From Chryseobacterium culicis (GTDB lineage: Bacteria > Bacteroidota > Bacteroidia > Flavobacteriales > Weeksellaceae), in NCBI RefSeq assembly GCF_002979755.1, contig NZ_PCPP01000002.1, forward strand, positions 434,001-498,000: 64,000 nucleotides of DNA. The letters are read 5' to 3'. Positions 7,206 to 16,664 of the stretch are shown in pieces. Numbering within the stretch: position 1 is the stretch's first letter; every line of letters starts with the position of its first letter. Below the pieces are notes generated by a model, which saw only the letters and a program-made list of their open reading frames with translations, was not told the DNA's origin and did no database searches. Both the position numbers and the translations under genes were made by a program.

Positions 7206-10166
7206 ATGAGAAAAGCAGTTATACCCGTTCTGTTCGTTTTTTCACTTACTGCGAATGCACAGGAGAAAAAAGCGGCCGACACTACGAAGACAACCAGTAT
7301 TGAGGAGGTCGTGGTCACCTCTTTGGGGATAAAAAGGCAGGCCCGCTCTTTGACGTATTCCAGTCAGCAGATTGGTGGAGATGAGCTTACAGAAGTGAAA
7401 ACTCCCAATCTATTAAATTCGATCAATGGAAAAGTATCCAACGTACAGATCAACAGAACCAATGGTGTAGGAAGCTCCGTAAGGGTGATCATGAGAGGGA
7501 ATAAATCTGTAAACAATGCACAGCCATTATATGTAATTGATGGTATTCCAATTATCAACGGAACAGGAAAGTCAGCAGATATCGGGCAGTATTCTAATAT
7601 GCCGGATCCGGGAGATGTACTGAGCTCCATCAATCCGGATGATATTGAAAGCATCAACTTCCTAAAAGGAGCTTCTGCTTCTGCACTGTACGGTTCTGCC
7701 GGAGGTAACGGAGCTATTTTGATTACCACTAAAAAAGGGCGTGCAGGAAAAAGTTCAATTACTTACAGTTCCAGCCTTACAGTAGACAGAGCGTATAGCC
7801 TTCCAAAACTACAGCACAGTTATTTGTCTTATGATCCATCTGTTGCTGGTCAGCAGCCAGGTCAGGCGGTAGACAGCTGGGGTGCAAAAGGATCTTCAAA
7901 GGATTATCTTAAAGATTTTCTGCAAACAGGAACTACATGGGTAAACAGTCTTTCTTTCCAGTCAGGGAATGAAAAATCTACAAACTATTTCTCTATCGGA
8001 AATACGACCAATAAAGGAGTGGTTCCAATGTCGTATTTTGATCAGTATAATGTCTCTTTCAGAAACTCAAGTAAATTTTTGGATGATAAACTGACATTGG
8101 ATGCCAATTTCATCGGATCATTACAGGAAAGTAAGAACAGACAGACTCCGGGAGCTTCTTTTTCTCCTTTGACAAGTTTGTACTGGTTACCGAGAGGAGT
8201 AGATTTTGACCAATACGGAGGCGATAATTATTCTTATTTGGATAAAACAAGATTTTTGCCAGCTCAAAACTGGTGGGAAGTAAACCCGGATGGAAGTTTC
8301 AAAGGAAATCCTGTGACCCAGAATCCTTACTGGATTTTAAACAGAAACCCGGTTACGGTGAGTAACAAAAATACATACGGTGCCCTTTCATTGTCTTACC
8401 AGATTAATCCATGGTTGACTGCAAGAGTGAGAGGAAACTACAGCTGGAATATTTCAGACAGCCAGCGTGATATTGCTGCTTTTTCAGCGCCAAGCTTACT
8501 GGCTAATGGTATTAATGGTAGAATGCTTAAAAATACCTATGAAAATTCTTCTACTTATGGTGATGTTTTATTGATCGGTAGCCCTAAAGTAAGTGAATCT
8601 ATCTCTTTAGATTTTACAGTAGGAGGAAGTATCAATACGACAAGAAATAAAATAGGACAAATTGATAATGCTTATCTGGCAAATCCTAATCTTTTCACCT
8701 TGAATAACCTTCAGTGGAATGTAAACAGAGCGCCGGGAGATGGATATCATAATACCTATACGAATATGAAAAAACAGGTACAGTCTGTTTTTGCGAGTGC
8801 TTCCGTAGGGTACAAAAATATGTTCTATGTAGACATGACTTTCAGAAATGACTGGGATTCTACTTTAGCATTAACAGGAAGAACCGGATTTGATTATGAA
8901 TCTGTAGGAGCAAATGCTATATTATCTTCTGTTTTCAAACTTCCGGAAGTTATTAATTTCTGGAAAGTAAGAGGGTCTTATGCAACCGTTGGTTTGGGAT
9001 TACCTACGAATATCACCAATGCAATGGTTGAATATAATAAAGGATATGTTTATGGAGTAGATGCAGGAACGATTGTATATCCTAAGAGTTCTTTTGCTAC
9101 AGGGGCAGGTTTTGAGGCATTGCTTCCAAAGCCGGAACTTAATAAAACGTTTGAAGCAGGGACTGAGTTGAGAATGTTGAATAACAAACTGAATTTTGAT
9201 ATTACTTATTATAATTCAAATACCAGTAACCAGTTGTTGGAAACCACAATTCCTTCTTATTTAGGAGGTTTGGCTCCGGGATCCTATTATATTAATGCCG
9301 GAAAAATCCGAAATACAGGTTTTGAATCTTCATTATCTTATAAAATCTTTGATTCGGAAAAATTCGGATGGACTGCTACATTGAATGCATCGGCCAATAA
9401 AAACAAGATCGTTGAATTATTGCCAACAAGCATCAATGTTTCTAAAGACCTGACTTTTTCACTAACCGGAGGTGGTGACTATACAAGATTAAAACTGGGA
9501 GGTTCTTTTGGAGATCTTTACGGAATCAAATTTAAAAGAGATGATCAGGGCCGTGTTCTTGTGAATGAGAAAGGGGTTCCTTTAGCAGAGAGTACACCTT
9601 CTTATTTGGGTAACCCGAACCCTAAGTTTATTATGGGATTCAATAACTCATTTAATATTGGTAAACTGGGAATATCTTTCCTTATTGATGGGAAATTCGG
9701 AGGTAAAGTATTGTCACTTACAGAAAAAGCCAATGATTTATATGGAGTAAGTCAAACCACTGCTGATGCTAGAGATGCTGGAGGCGTATCAATCCCAAAT
9801 GCAGTGTATGCACCGGGAACTCCTAATGCAGGGCAGGCTTATACTGGATTGACTAATGCTAAAGATTATTATAAAGCAGTAGGAACAACCGAAGGATTTG
9901 GAAAAGGAGTTGATGAAGCCTATCTGTATAGTGCTACAACAATACGTTTACGTCAGGCATCTGTTTCATATATGTTTGATGTCAACTCAAAATATTTGAA
10001 AAATGCAACGGTAAGTTTAGTAGGAACCAATTTATTTTTCTTCTACAAGAAAGCACCGTTTGATCCTGAGCAGGTATCAGGGAATACACCAGGTGGAGTG
10101 GGAGTAGATTCATTCGGTCTGCCAGTTACCAGATCTATAGGTTTATCATTAAAAGCTAACTTCTAA
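7206..10166 (+). CDS. susC: SusC/RagA-type TonB-dependent glycan transporter
   Basis: A 986-residue outer-membrane transporter, first structural gene of the PUL. It has a signal peptide (1-18, ending ANA), a short linker, the TonB-box region TTSIEEVVVTSLGIKR, the SusC plug (about 50-165, with PLYVIDGIPI and the end motif GNGAILITTKKG), and a 22-strand-type barrel ending in a terminal aromatic (LKANF). It lacks the N-terminal carboxypeptidase-D-like domain many SusC proteins carry. With the SusD partner 17 nt downstream it should import oligosaccharides, here inferred to be high-mannose N-glycans. Confidence 0.95.
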   Translation: MRKAVIPVLFVFSLTANAQEKKAADTTKTTSIEEVVVTSLGIKRQARSLTYSSQQIGGDELTEVKTPNLLNSINGKVSNVQINRTNGVGSSVRVIMRGNKSVNNAQPLYVIDGIPIINGTGKSADIGQYSNMPDPGDVLSSINPDDIESINFLKGASASALYGSAGGNGAILITTKKGRAGKSSITYSSSLTVDRAYSLPKLQHSYLSYDPSVAGQQPGQAVDSWGAKGSSKDYLKDFLQTGTTWVNSLSFQSGNEKSTNYFSIGNTTNKGVVPMSYFDQYNVSFRNSSKFLDDKLTLDANFIGSLQESKNRQTPGASFSPLTSLYWLPRGVDFDQYGGDNYSYLDKTRFLPAQNWWEVNPDGSFKGNPVTQNPYWILNRNPVTVSNKNTYGALSLSYQINPWLTARVRGNYSWNISDSQRDIAAFSAPSLLANGINGRMLKNTYENSSTYGDVLLIGSPKVSESISLDFTVGGSINTTRNKIGQIDNAYLANPNLFTLNNLQWNVNRAPGDGYHNTYTNMKKQVQSVFASASVGYKNMFYVDMTFRNDWDSTLALTGRTGFDYESVGANAILSSVFKLPEVINFWKVRGSYATVGLGLPTNITNAMVEYNKGYVYGVDAGTIVYPKSSFATGAGFEALLPKPELNKTFEAGTELRMLNNKLNFDITYYNSNTSNQLLETTIPSYLGGLAPGSYYINAGKIRNTGFESSLSYKIFDSEKFGWTATLNASANKNKIVELLPTSINVSKDLTFSLTGGGDYTRLKLGGSFGDLYGIKFKRDDQGRVLVNEKGVPLAESTPSYLGNPNPKFIMGFNNSFNIGKLGISFLIDGKFGGKVLSLTEKANDLYGVSQTTADARDAGGVSIPNAVYAPGTPNAGQAYTGLTNAKDYYKAVGTTEGFGKGVDEAYLYSATTIRLRQASVSYMFDVNSKYLKNATVSLVGTNLFFFYKKAPFDPEQVSGNTPGGVGVDSFGLPVTRSIGLSLKANF

Positions 10167-10183
10167 CTTTTACAATTACGACA

Positions 10184-11809
10184 ATGAAAATCAATACTAT
10201 TAAAACATTGGTATTTGGAGCTGCAGTTCTGTTTTCAGCTTCCGGATGTACTAATGACTTTGACCAATATAATCAGGAAAAGCTGGGAGGCCCTGAAAAT
10301 TTTTACGCTGACTTTATCGCGGTTGTGAACCCTATGAAATCTATCCAGAGAGGGCTGCAAGCAGATTATCAGTTATATCCTAACCTGAGTGCAGATATGT
10401 ACAGTGGAATGTTCAGTACCGCAACACCATTTAACGGAGGAGTAAATAACCTTACTTATTCTATGATGGACGGATGGAATAACAGAATTATTGCCAGACA
10501 GCAGGATATTTTCAATTATTCAATCATTATCGATAATGCTGCCAAAGGAAACTATCCGGGTGTAGATTTTACGGGAACCCTTGCTGTGAAAAAAATTCTG
10601 AAAGTTATTACAGCGGCAAGAGTTTCAGACAGCCATGGTCCTGTAGTTTACAGTAAATATGAAAAACCTAACCCTAACGGAGTTACAGATTTTGATTCTC
10701 AACAAGAGGCTTACAACTATTTTATTGCAGATCTTACGGCAGCCATTACAGATTTACAGAAAGTAATTGCAATGACGGCGATACAGAATGTTGAAGATAA
10801 GACCTCATTGAAAAGTGCAGATTTAGTGTATGGAGGAAATATGGCTCAATGGGCAAAATTTGCCAATTCACTAAAGCTGAGATTAGCCATGAGAATGAGT
10901 TATGCTGATCCTGCAAAATCTAAACAATATGCAGAAGAGGCTTTGGCTTCACCTGCGGGATTAATTACTGACAATGCAGATAATGCTTTGATCAGTGTAG
11001 GACAGTCAGAATTGAGCTTCATCATTTACTCATGGGGAGACTGTTTAATAGGTGCACCTTTGATGGCTTATATGAACGGATATAATGACCCGAGACTTTC
11101 GGCATATGCAATTCCTGCAAAAGATGCTGATGTTCAGGGTAAATATATAGGAGTACGTCAGGGAATTGATTTATTAAATGGTAAATCTACCTACGGAGCA
11201 TTCTCGCAACCACAGGCAAAATCTGCCAGCGGAGATTATTTTTCCGGAACTGATGGGAAAATGAAATTATTCACTGCTGCAGAAACATGGTTCCTGAAAG
11301 CGGAAGCTGCTTTGAGAGGATACGCAGGAGCAGGAGATATTCAAACCAACTATACTACCGGAGTTCAACAGTCTTTCGGGGAATGGGGGAAAAGTGCTAA
11401 TGTCGCTGCTTATCTTGCTGATACAACTTCTACAGAAGCTCCTTATGTTGATCCAAAAAATGCAGAAAATAATGTTGCTGTAGGAAATTCTCAGCTAAGT
11501 ACTATCACTATTGCATGGAATAACGGGGATACCAACGAAAGAAAATTAGAAAGAATTATTACCCAAAAATGGCTTTCCCTTTATCCAAACGGACCGGAAG
11601 CATGGGCTGAGCAGAGAAGAACAGGCTACCCGATTCTTTTCAAGGTAAGAAAAAATGACAGCGGCGGAGCGATCAGTACGGAAGCAATGATCAGAAGAAT
11701 TCCTTTCACTATTGATACCAAAACTTCATTATATAATTACCAGCAGGCTGCACAAATGCTGAACGGACCTGATACCGGAGGCACCAAGCTATGGTGGGAT
11801 AAGAAATAA
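10184..11809 (+). CDS. susD: SusD/RagB-type surface glycan-binding lipoprotein
   Basis: A 541-residue lipoprotein with lipobox FSASGC (lipidated Cys22). The N-terminal half carries the SusD-like TPR region; segments such as WAKFANSLKLRLAMRMSY and ITQKWLSLYPNGPEAWAEQRRTGYP are typical of the RagB/SusD outer-membrane family of the SusD_like-2 kind. SusD forms the lid over SusC and captures glycan at the cell surface. It is translated 17 nt after susC, so the pair is co-transcribed. Confidence 0.94.
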   Translation: MKINTIKTLVFGAAVLFSASGCTNDFDQYNQEKLGGPENFYADFIAVVNPMKSIQRGLQADYQLYPNLSADMYSGMFSTATPFNGGVNNLTYSMMDGWNNRIIARQQDIFNYSIIIDNAAKGNYPGVDFTGTLAVKKILKVITAARVSDSHGPVVYSKYEKPNPNGVTDFDSQQEAYNYFIADLTAAITDLQKVIAMTAIQNVEDKTSLKSADLVYGGNMAQWAKFANSLKLRLAMRMSYADPAKSKQYAEEALASPAGLITDNADNALISVGQSELSFIIYSWGDCLIGAPLMAYMNGYNDPRLSAYAIPAKDADVQGKYIGVRQGIDLLNGKSTYGAFSQPQAKSASGDYFSGTDGKMKLFTAAETWFLKAEAALRGYAGAGDIQTNYTTGVQQSFGEWGKSANVAAYLADTTSTEAPYVDPKNAENNVAVGNSQLSTITIAWNNGDTNERKLERIITQKWLSLYPNGPEAWAEQRRTGYPILFKVRKNDSGGAISTEAMIRRIPFTIDTKTSLYNYQQAAQMLNGPDTGGTKLWWDKK

Positions 11810-11836
11810 AAAATATTCAGAATCACTCATCAATAA

Positions 11837-11956
11837 AGAGACATCTCAATATCAGATTTTTATTTGATACATTCATTAAGACAGGAGAATAGAGTAGAAT
11901 CTCCAAAAAAATTATAGTTTCGTTTTTAGTCTGAATGAACTTTTGAGATGTTCTCT
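11837..11956 (+). repeat. Long-range inverted repeat in the susD-MFS gap
   Basis: AGAGACATCTCAA at 11837-11849 is complementary, with one bulge, to TTGAGATGTTCTCT at 11943-11956. The arms are 93 nt apart and the second ends 25 nt before the MFS start codon. It could fold in the mRNA and modulate expression after susCD; no T-run follows. Confidence 0.4.
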
Positions 11957-11981
11957 TTTATTTAGAATCTTATTTTTAAAT

Positions 11982-13280
11982 ATGGGAAAAAACAACTCCG
12001 GAACCCGCCGGATCCAGCCAATTCTTTGGATTTCCACATTATACTTTGCAATGGGTGTTCCCTTTGTAACCATTAATGCGGTTTCAGGAATCATGTATAA
12101 AGATATGGGTGTTTCGGATTCGCAGATTACATTCTGGACAGCTCTTATCCTATTCTCCTGGACTTTAAAACCCCTTTGGAGTCCGTTTTTGGAGATCTAT
12201 AAAACAAAAAAGTTCTTTGTTATTTCTACTCAGTTTGCTATAGGAATTCTGTTTGCATTAGTCGCTTTAAGTCTTCCAATGCATGACTTTTTCAAATACA
12301 GTATTGCGCTTTTTGCCGTAATAGCATTTTGTGGAGCTACCCATGATGTGGTAGCAGACGGAACATATATTGGTTTTCTTACCAATAAAGAGCAGGCGAA
12401 ATATATCGGCTGGCAGGGTGCTTTTTACAATCTTGCCAAGATTATCAGCAGTGGTGCATTAGTTTATTTTGCAGGTATTTTAGAAAAAACAAAAGGAGTT
12501 ACTCATGCCTGGATGATCATTATGGTGATCTATGCATTACTGTTTTTTGTATTAGCGATTTATCACTATTTCATTCTGCCAAAAGAAAACAAAGAAGAAA
12601 AGAAAGATGAGAAAACAGCGGGGAATGTTCGTACAGAACTGTTAGAAGTGATTACTTCTTTCTTTACCAAAAAGAAAATTCTATGGTGTATCCTCTTCAT
12701 CATTCTGTACCGTTTTGCAGAAGGATTTGCGATCAAAATAGCTCCTTTATTTTTTAAAGCTCCAAGAACATCAGGAGGATTAGGATTATCCACTTCTGAT
12801 ATCGGACTTATTTATGGAACCTACGGCTCTGCAGCATTTATCTTAGGATCTGTATTGGCAGGATATTTTATCTCAGCCCGCGGACTGAAAAAATCTTTGA
12901 TATGGCTATGCTGTGCATTTAATATTCCTTTTGTAGTATATGCACTACTGGCTCATTACCAGCCTTCAGATCTAATGCCTGTGGGAATTGCTGTAGTCGT
13001 GGAATATTTTGGCTATGGATTTGGTTTTGTAGGATTGATGCTTTACATGATGCAGCAGATTGCGCCAGGAAAACATAAAACCGCTCATTATGCATTTGCA
13101 ACAGGAATTATGAATCTTGGAGTAATGATTCCCGGAATGTTCAGTGGGATGATCAGTGACTGGATAGGATACAAAATGTTCTTTATCTGGGTCTTGATTG
13201 CTACCATTCCTGCATTTTTAGCCACTTTATTCGTTCCTTTCCCTTATCCGGAAAATCAAAAAGAACAACAAATCAATTAA
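11982..13280 (+). CDS. MFS sugar transporter of the N-glycan PUL
   Basis: A 432-residue, about 12-helix Major Facilitator permease; a positively charged loop near the middle (KENKEEKKDEK) separates the two six-helix halves. The ATG at 11982 (MGKNNSG) is preferred over an upstream in-frame TTG at 11943. It is followed 32 nt later by the GH130 phosphorylase. The same MFS-GH130-GH92 neighbourhood is known from Bacteroides N-glycan loci, where the carrier is thought to move Man-beta-1,4-GlcNAc across the inner membrane; this substrate is inference here. Confidence 0.9.
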   Translation: MGKNNSGTRRIQPILWISTLYFAMGVPFVTINAVSGIMYKDMGVSDSQITFWTALILFSWTLKPLWSPFLEIYKTKKFFVISTQFAIGILFALVALSLPMHDFFKYSIALFAVIAFCGATHDVVADGTYIGFLTNKEQAKYIGWQGAFYNLAKIISSGALVYFAGILEKTKGVTHAWMIIMVIYALLFFVLAIYHYFILPKENKEEKKDEKTAGNVRTELLEVITSFFTKKKILWCILFIILYRFAEGFAIKIAPLFFKAPRTSGGLGLSTSDIGLIYGTYGSAAFILGSVLAGYFISARGLKKSLIWLCCAFNIPFVVYALLAHYQPSDLMPVGIAVVVEYFGYGFGFVGLMLYMMQQIAPGKHKTAHYAFATGIMNLGVMIPGMFSGMISDWIGYKMFFIWVLIATIPAFLATLFVPFPYPENQKEQQIN

Positions 13281-13312
13281 TAATAATTAAAAATAAAAAG
13301 TAAAAATACTTT

Positions 13313-14284
13313 ATGACAGCTCAATCAGTAATGATCCCTTGGCAGGATCGCCCGGAAGGTTGCAATGATATCATGTGGAGGTTTTCCGAAAACCCGATCA
13401 TTAACAGATACGCGATACCAACATCTAACAGTATATTCAACAGTGCAGTAATTCCTTTTGAGGATGGATTTGCAGGAGTATTCCGTTGTGATAACAAGGC
13501 AGTACAGATGAATATTTTTGCTGGTTTCAGTAAAGACGGAATCAATTGGGATATTAATCATGACCCTATTGAAATGCAGGCAGGAAATACGGATATGATT
13601 GAATCCGATTACAAATATGATCCCCGTGTCACTTTTATAGAAGACCGTTACTGGATTACTTGGTGCAACGGATACAATGGACCTACCATCGGTATTGGAT
13701 ATACTTTTGATTTTAAAGAATTTTTTCAGTGTGAAAATGCATTTCTTCCCTTCAACAGAAACGGAGTGTTGTTCCCTGAAAAAATCAATGGTAAGTATGC
13801 CATGTTGAGCCGTCCTAGTGATAACGGACATACACCTTTTGGTGACATTTATATCAGCTATAGCCCTGATATGAAGTACTGGGGAGAACACCGTTGTGTG
13901 ATGAAAGTAACCCCTTTTGAAGACAGTGCATGGCAGTGTACAAAGATTGGTGGTGGGCCGGTTCCTATCAAAACAGAAGAAGGATGGCTGCTTTTCTATC
14001 ATGGAGTAATTAATACCTGCAGAGGATTCAGATATTCAATGGGAGCAGCTTTGCTTGATCTTGAAGATCCTACAAAAGTATTGTACAGAACGAAACCTTA
14101 TCTGTTAGCTCCGGCTGAAGTGTACGAACTGACAGGAGATGTACCGAATGTGGTTTTCCCTTGTGCGGCATTGACTGAAGGAGACAAAGTAACAGTATAT
14201 TATGGTGCTGCTGATACCGTAGTGGCTATTGCCTTTGGATATATCTCAGAAATCATTGATTTTATGAAAAAGAATTCAATTTAA
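13313..14284 (+). CDS. GH130 mannosyl-N-acetylglucosamine phosphorylase
   Basis: A 323-residue five-bladed beta-propeller enzyme of family GH130, without signal peptide and therefore cytoplasmic. The catalytic Asp103 stands in [18 protein letters not shown], and [20 protein letters not shown] is a typical blade motif. GH130 enzymes of this length in N-glycan loci phosphorolyse beta-1,4-mannosyl-GlcNAc to mannose-1-phosphate and GlcNAc. The locus (GH92, GH125, endoglycosidases) favours that substrate over mannosyl-glucose, where a GH26 mannanase and an epimerase would be expected. The subfamily assignment is inference. Confidence 0.9.
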   Translation: MTAQSVMIPWQDRPEGCNDIMWRFSENPIINRYAIPTSNSIFNSAVIPFEDGFAGVFRCDNKAVQMNIFAGFSKDGINWDINHDPIEMQAGNTDMIESDYKYDPRVTFIEDRYWITWCNGYNGPTIGIGYTFDFKEFFQCENAFLPFNRNGVLFPEKINGKYAMLSRPSDNGHTPFGDIYISYSPDMKYWGEHRCVMKVTPFEDSAWQCTKIGGGPVPIKTEEGWLLFYHGVINTCRGFRYSMGAALLDLEDPTKVLYRTKPYLLAPAEVYELTGDVPNVVFPCAALTEGDKVTVYYGAADTVVAIAFGYISEIIDFMKKNSI

Positions 14285-14400
14285 TAAAGTAATATAAAGT
14301 TTAGGAAAATAGGTTAATCATCTTAATTTTTCCATTTTCTGGGAATTTTATAATGGTTTTCCTATTTTTAAACAAAAAAATCTCCGATACCTCTCTTATC

Positions 14401-16632
14401 ATGAAAAAAGAACTGCTAATCTGCTTTTTTACCACCCTGATTTCTGTAGCTAATGCCCAGCAAAATAAGAATGATGTTTTATCCTGGGTAGATCCTTTCA
14501 TAGGCACAGGAGGGCATGGACATACATTTCCGGGGGCAACCACGCCATTCGGGATGATACAGCTGAGCCCGGATCAGAATACAAAAAGTGGCGACTGGGA
14601 CTGGTGTTCCGGATATCACTACAGCAGTAAAACGATCATGGGATTCAGTCATAACCATTTGAGCGGAACAGGATGGGCAGACCTTGGAGATATTCTGGTA
14701 ATGCCTACCGTAGGACAGGTAAAAATGGTTCCGGGAACGGAAGAGAATCCTGAAACAGGTTACCGTTCAAAATTCACGCACGATAAAGAAATTGCTTCTC
14801 CCGGGTATTATTCCGTAATGCTGGACAGCTATGGAATTAAAGCAGAGCTTACTGCTTCCCCAAGAGTAGGATTTCATAAATATACTTTCCCGAAGAGTAG
14901 TGAAGCCAATATCATTATTGATCCCACTAATAAAATCTTCGGAAACATCTACCATACGTTAGTAAGTGTAGAAGGTAATAATAAAATCAAAGGATACTGT
15001 TACAGCAACGGCTGGGGAGGTAAACGATTTGCTTACTTCGTGATGGAGTTTTCCAAACCGTTTAAGTCTTATGGCGTGTATGCTGACGGAAAAATCAAAA
15101 ATGATGAAAAAATTGCCCTTGCTAAGGATGCCAAAGCATTCGTAAGATTTTCAACCGAAGACCAGGAAAGTATTGAAGTAAAAGTATCATTGTCTCCGGT
15201 GAGCACAGAAAATGCACAGGAAAACTTCGATACCGAAGCACAAAATATAGACTTCGCAAAAGCGAGAGAAACTGCACAAAAGACATGGAGAGATCTTATT
15301 GGCAGATTCCAGGTGACAGGAGGGACAGACAGCCAGAGAAAAATTTTCTACACAGGAGTTTATCATACATTCATTGCCCCAAACCTTTACATGGACGTTA
15401 ATGGAGACTATGTTGCCGCTCAGGAAAATATGAATACCAAATGGTTTACCAACTACAGTACCTATTCCTATTGGGACGGATTCAGAGCGACTCACCCGCT
15501 GTTGACCATTATGGATCAGAAACATACAAAAGAATTCGCCAATTCCTTAATCAGCAGATATACGGATCGTAAAGACCACATGCCGATCTGGGAGCTTTGC
15601 GGATATGATAACTTCTGTATGTTGGGGTATCACAGTGCTTCGGTAATCTGGGATGCCATTTCAAAAGGAGTTCCGGGGATTGATGCTGAAAAAGCATTTG
15701 CTGCGATGAAAGATGCTTCTTTAACAGATAAAATGAGCAGCAGCGATGGTGGCGGAGGACTTAATGACTATATCAAATTAGGATATACACCATCAGAAAA
15801 TGGAGCTTCAGTTTCAGCAACGCTGGAATATGCATATGACGACTGGTGTATCCTTCAATTAGCAGAAAAATTAGGAAAAAAAGACGAAGCTGAAGTATAC
15901 AGAAAACGTTCTATGAACTTCCTGAATACTTTCAATAAAGAAAATAATCACTTCTGGCCAAGACAAAAAGACGGTAAGTTCTTAGCAGATTTTACTCTTA
16001 ACGACTGGAAAAAATTGCAACCACACTGGGTTTCCGGAAATATCTGGGCCTATGATTTCTTTGTACCGCACCAGATTGATGAAATGATGAATCTGTATGG
16101 AGGGAAAAAAGGATTTGAAGAAAAGCTGGATAAAACCTTTACAGAAGCGCTTCATATGGAAGGAGAGCAGCATGTAGATATCTCAGGATTCATCGGATCT
16201 CTAGGATTCGGGGATGAACCGGGGCATCATGTTCCCTACCTGTACAATTATGCAGGAAGTCCTTATAAGACTCAGAAAATGGTGAAATATATCCGCGACA
16301 ATATGTACGCCGCTAAACCTGATGGAATTGTCAATAACGAAGATTGCGGTCAAATGTCAGCATGGTATATTTTCTCATCATTAGGATTCTATCCTGTGAC
16401 ACCGGGGAAACCTGTTTATGCCATCGGAGCACCACAATTCCCGAAAGCATCATTAAAATTAGAAAATGGAAAAACGTTCACCGTAATTGCAGACAAAATA
16501 TCTGACAAGAATATCTATGTACAGAAAATGTTCCTGAACGGAAAAGAATACAAAAGCTGGGAGCTTAACCACAGCGATATTATGAACGGAGGTGAGCTGA
16601 GATTTGTAATGGGAAGTAAACCGGTAAAATAA
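14401..16632 (+). CDS. GH92 alpha-mannosidase 1
   Basis: A 743-residue calcium-dependent exo-alpha-mannosidase with signal peptide (1-19, VANA-QQ). Family features are WVDPFIGTGGHGHTFPGA at the N-terminus of the mature protein, the GDEPGHH segment (Glu606) before VPYLYNYAGSPYKT, and NEDCGQMSAWYIFSSLGFYPV. The GDEPGHH form is like that of alpha-1,2-mannosidases in this family, so it probably trims the outer alpha-1,2 mannoses of high-mannose glycans in the periplasm. Start at 14401 (MKKELL) gives a clean signal peptide; the frame extends upstream to 14353 without one. Confidence 0.93.
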   Translation: MKKELLICFFTTLISVANAQQNKNDVLSWVDPFIGTGGHGHTFPGATTPFGMIQLSPDQNTKSGDWDWCSGYHYSSKTIMGFSHNHLSGTGWADLGDILVMPTVGQVKMVPGTEENPETGYRSKFTHDKEIASPGYYSVMLDSYGIKAELTASPRVGFHKYTFPKSSEANIIIDPTNKIFGNIYHTLVSVEGNNKIKGYCYSNGWGGKRFAYFVMEFSKPFKSYGVYADGKIKNDEKIALAKDAKAFVRFSTEDQESIEVKVSLSPVSTENAQENFDTEAQNIDFAKARETAQKTWRDLIGRFQVTGGTDSQRKIFYTGVYHTFIAPNLYMDVNGDYVAAQENMNTKWFTNYSTYSYWDGFRATHPLLTIMDQKHTKEFANSLISRYTDRKDHMPIWELCGYDNFCMLGYHSASVIWDAISKGVPGIDAEKAFAAMKDASLTDKMSSSDGGGGLNDYIKLGYTPSENGASVSATLEYAYDDWCILQLAEKLGKKDEAEVYRKRSMNFLNTFNKENNHFWPRQKDGKFLADFTLNDWKKLQPHWVSGNIWAYDFFVPHQIDEMMNLYGGKKGFEEKLDKTFTEALHMEGEQHVDISGFIGSLGFGDEPGHHVPYLYNYAGSPYKTQKMVKYIRDNMYAAKPDGIVNNEDCGQMSAWYIFSSLGFYPVTPGKPVYAIGAPQFPKASLKLENGKTFTVIADKISDKNIYVQKMFLNGKEYKSWELNHSDIMNGGELRFVMGSKPVK

Positions 16633-16664
16633 GACTAATAAAAATAAACGAAACAAAAGTATCA

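Noticed and set aside
13325-14002. Open frame of 225 codons antisense to the GH130 gene
   Set aside because: It mirrors a well-supported enzyme gene and its translation has no recognisable domain.
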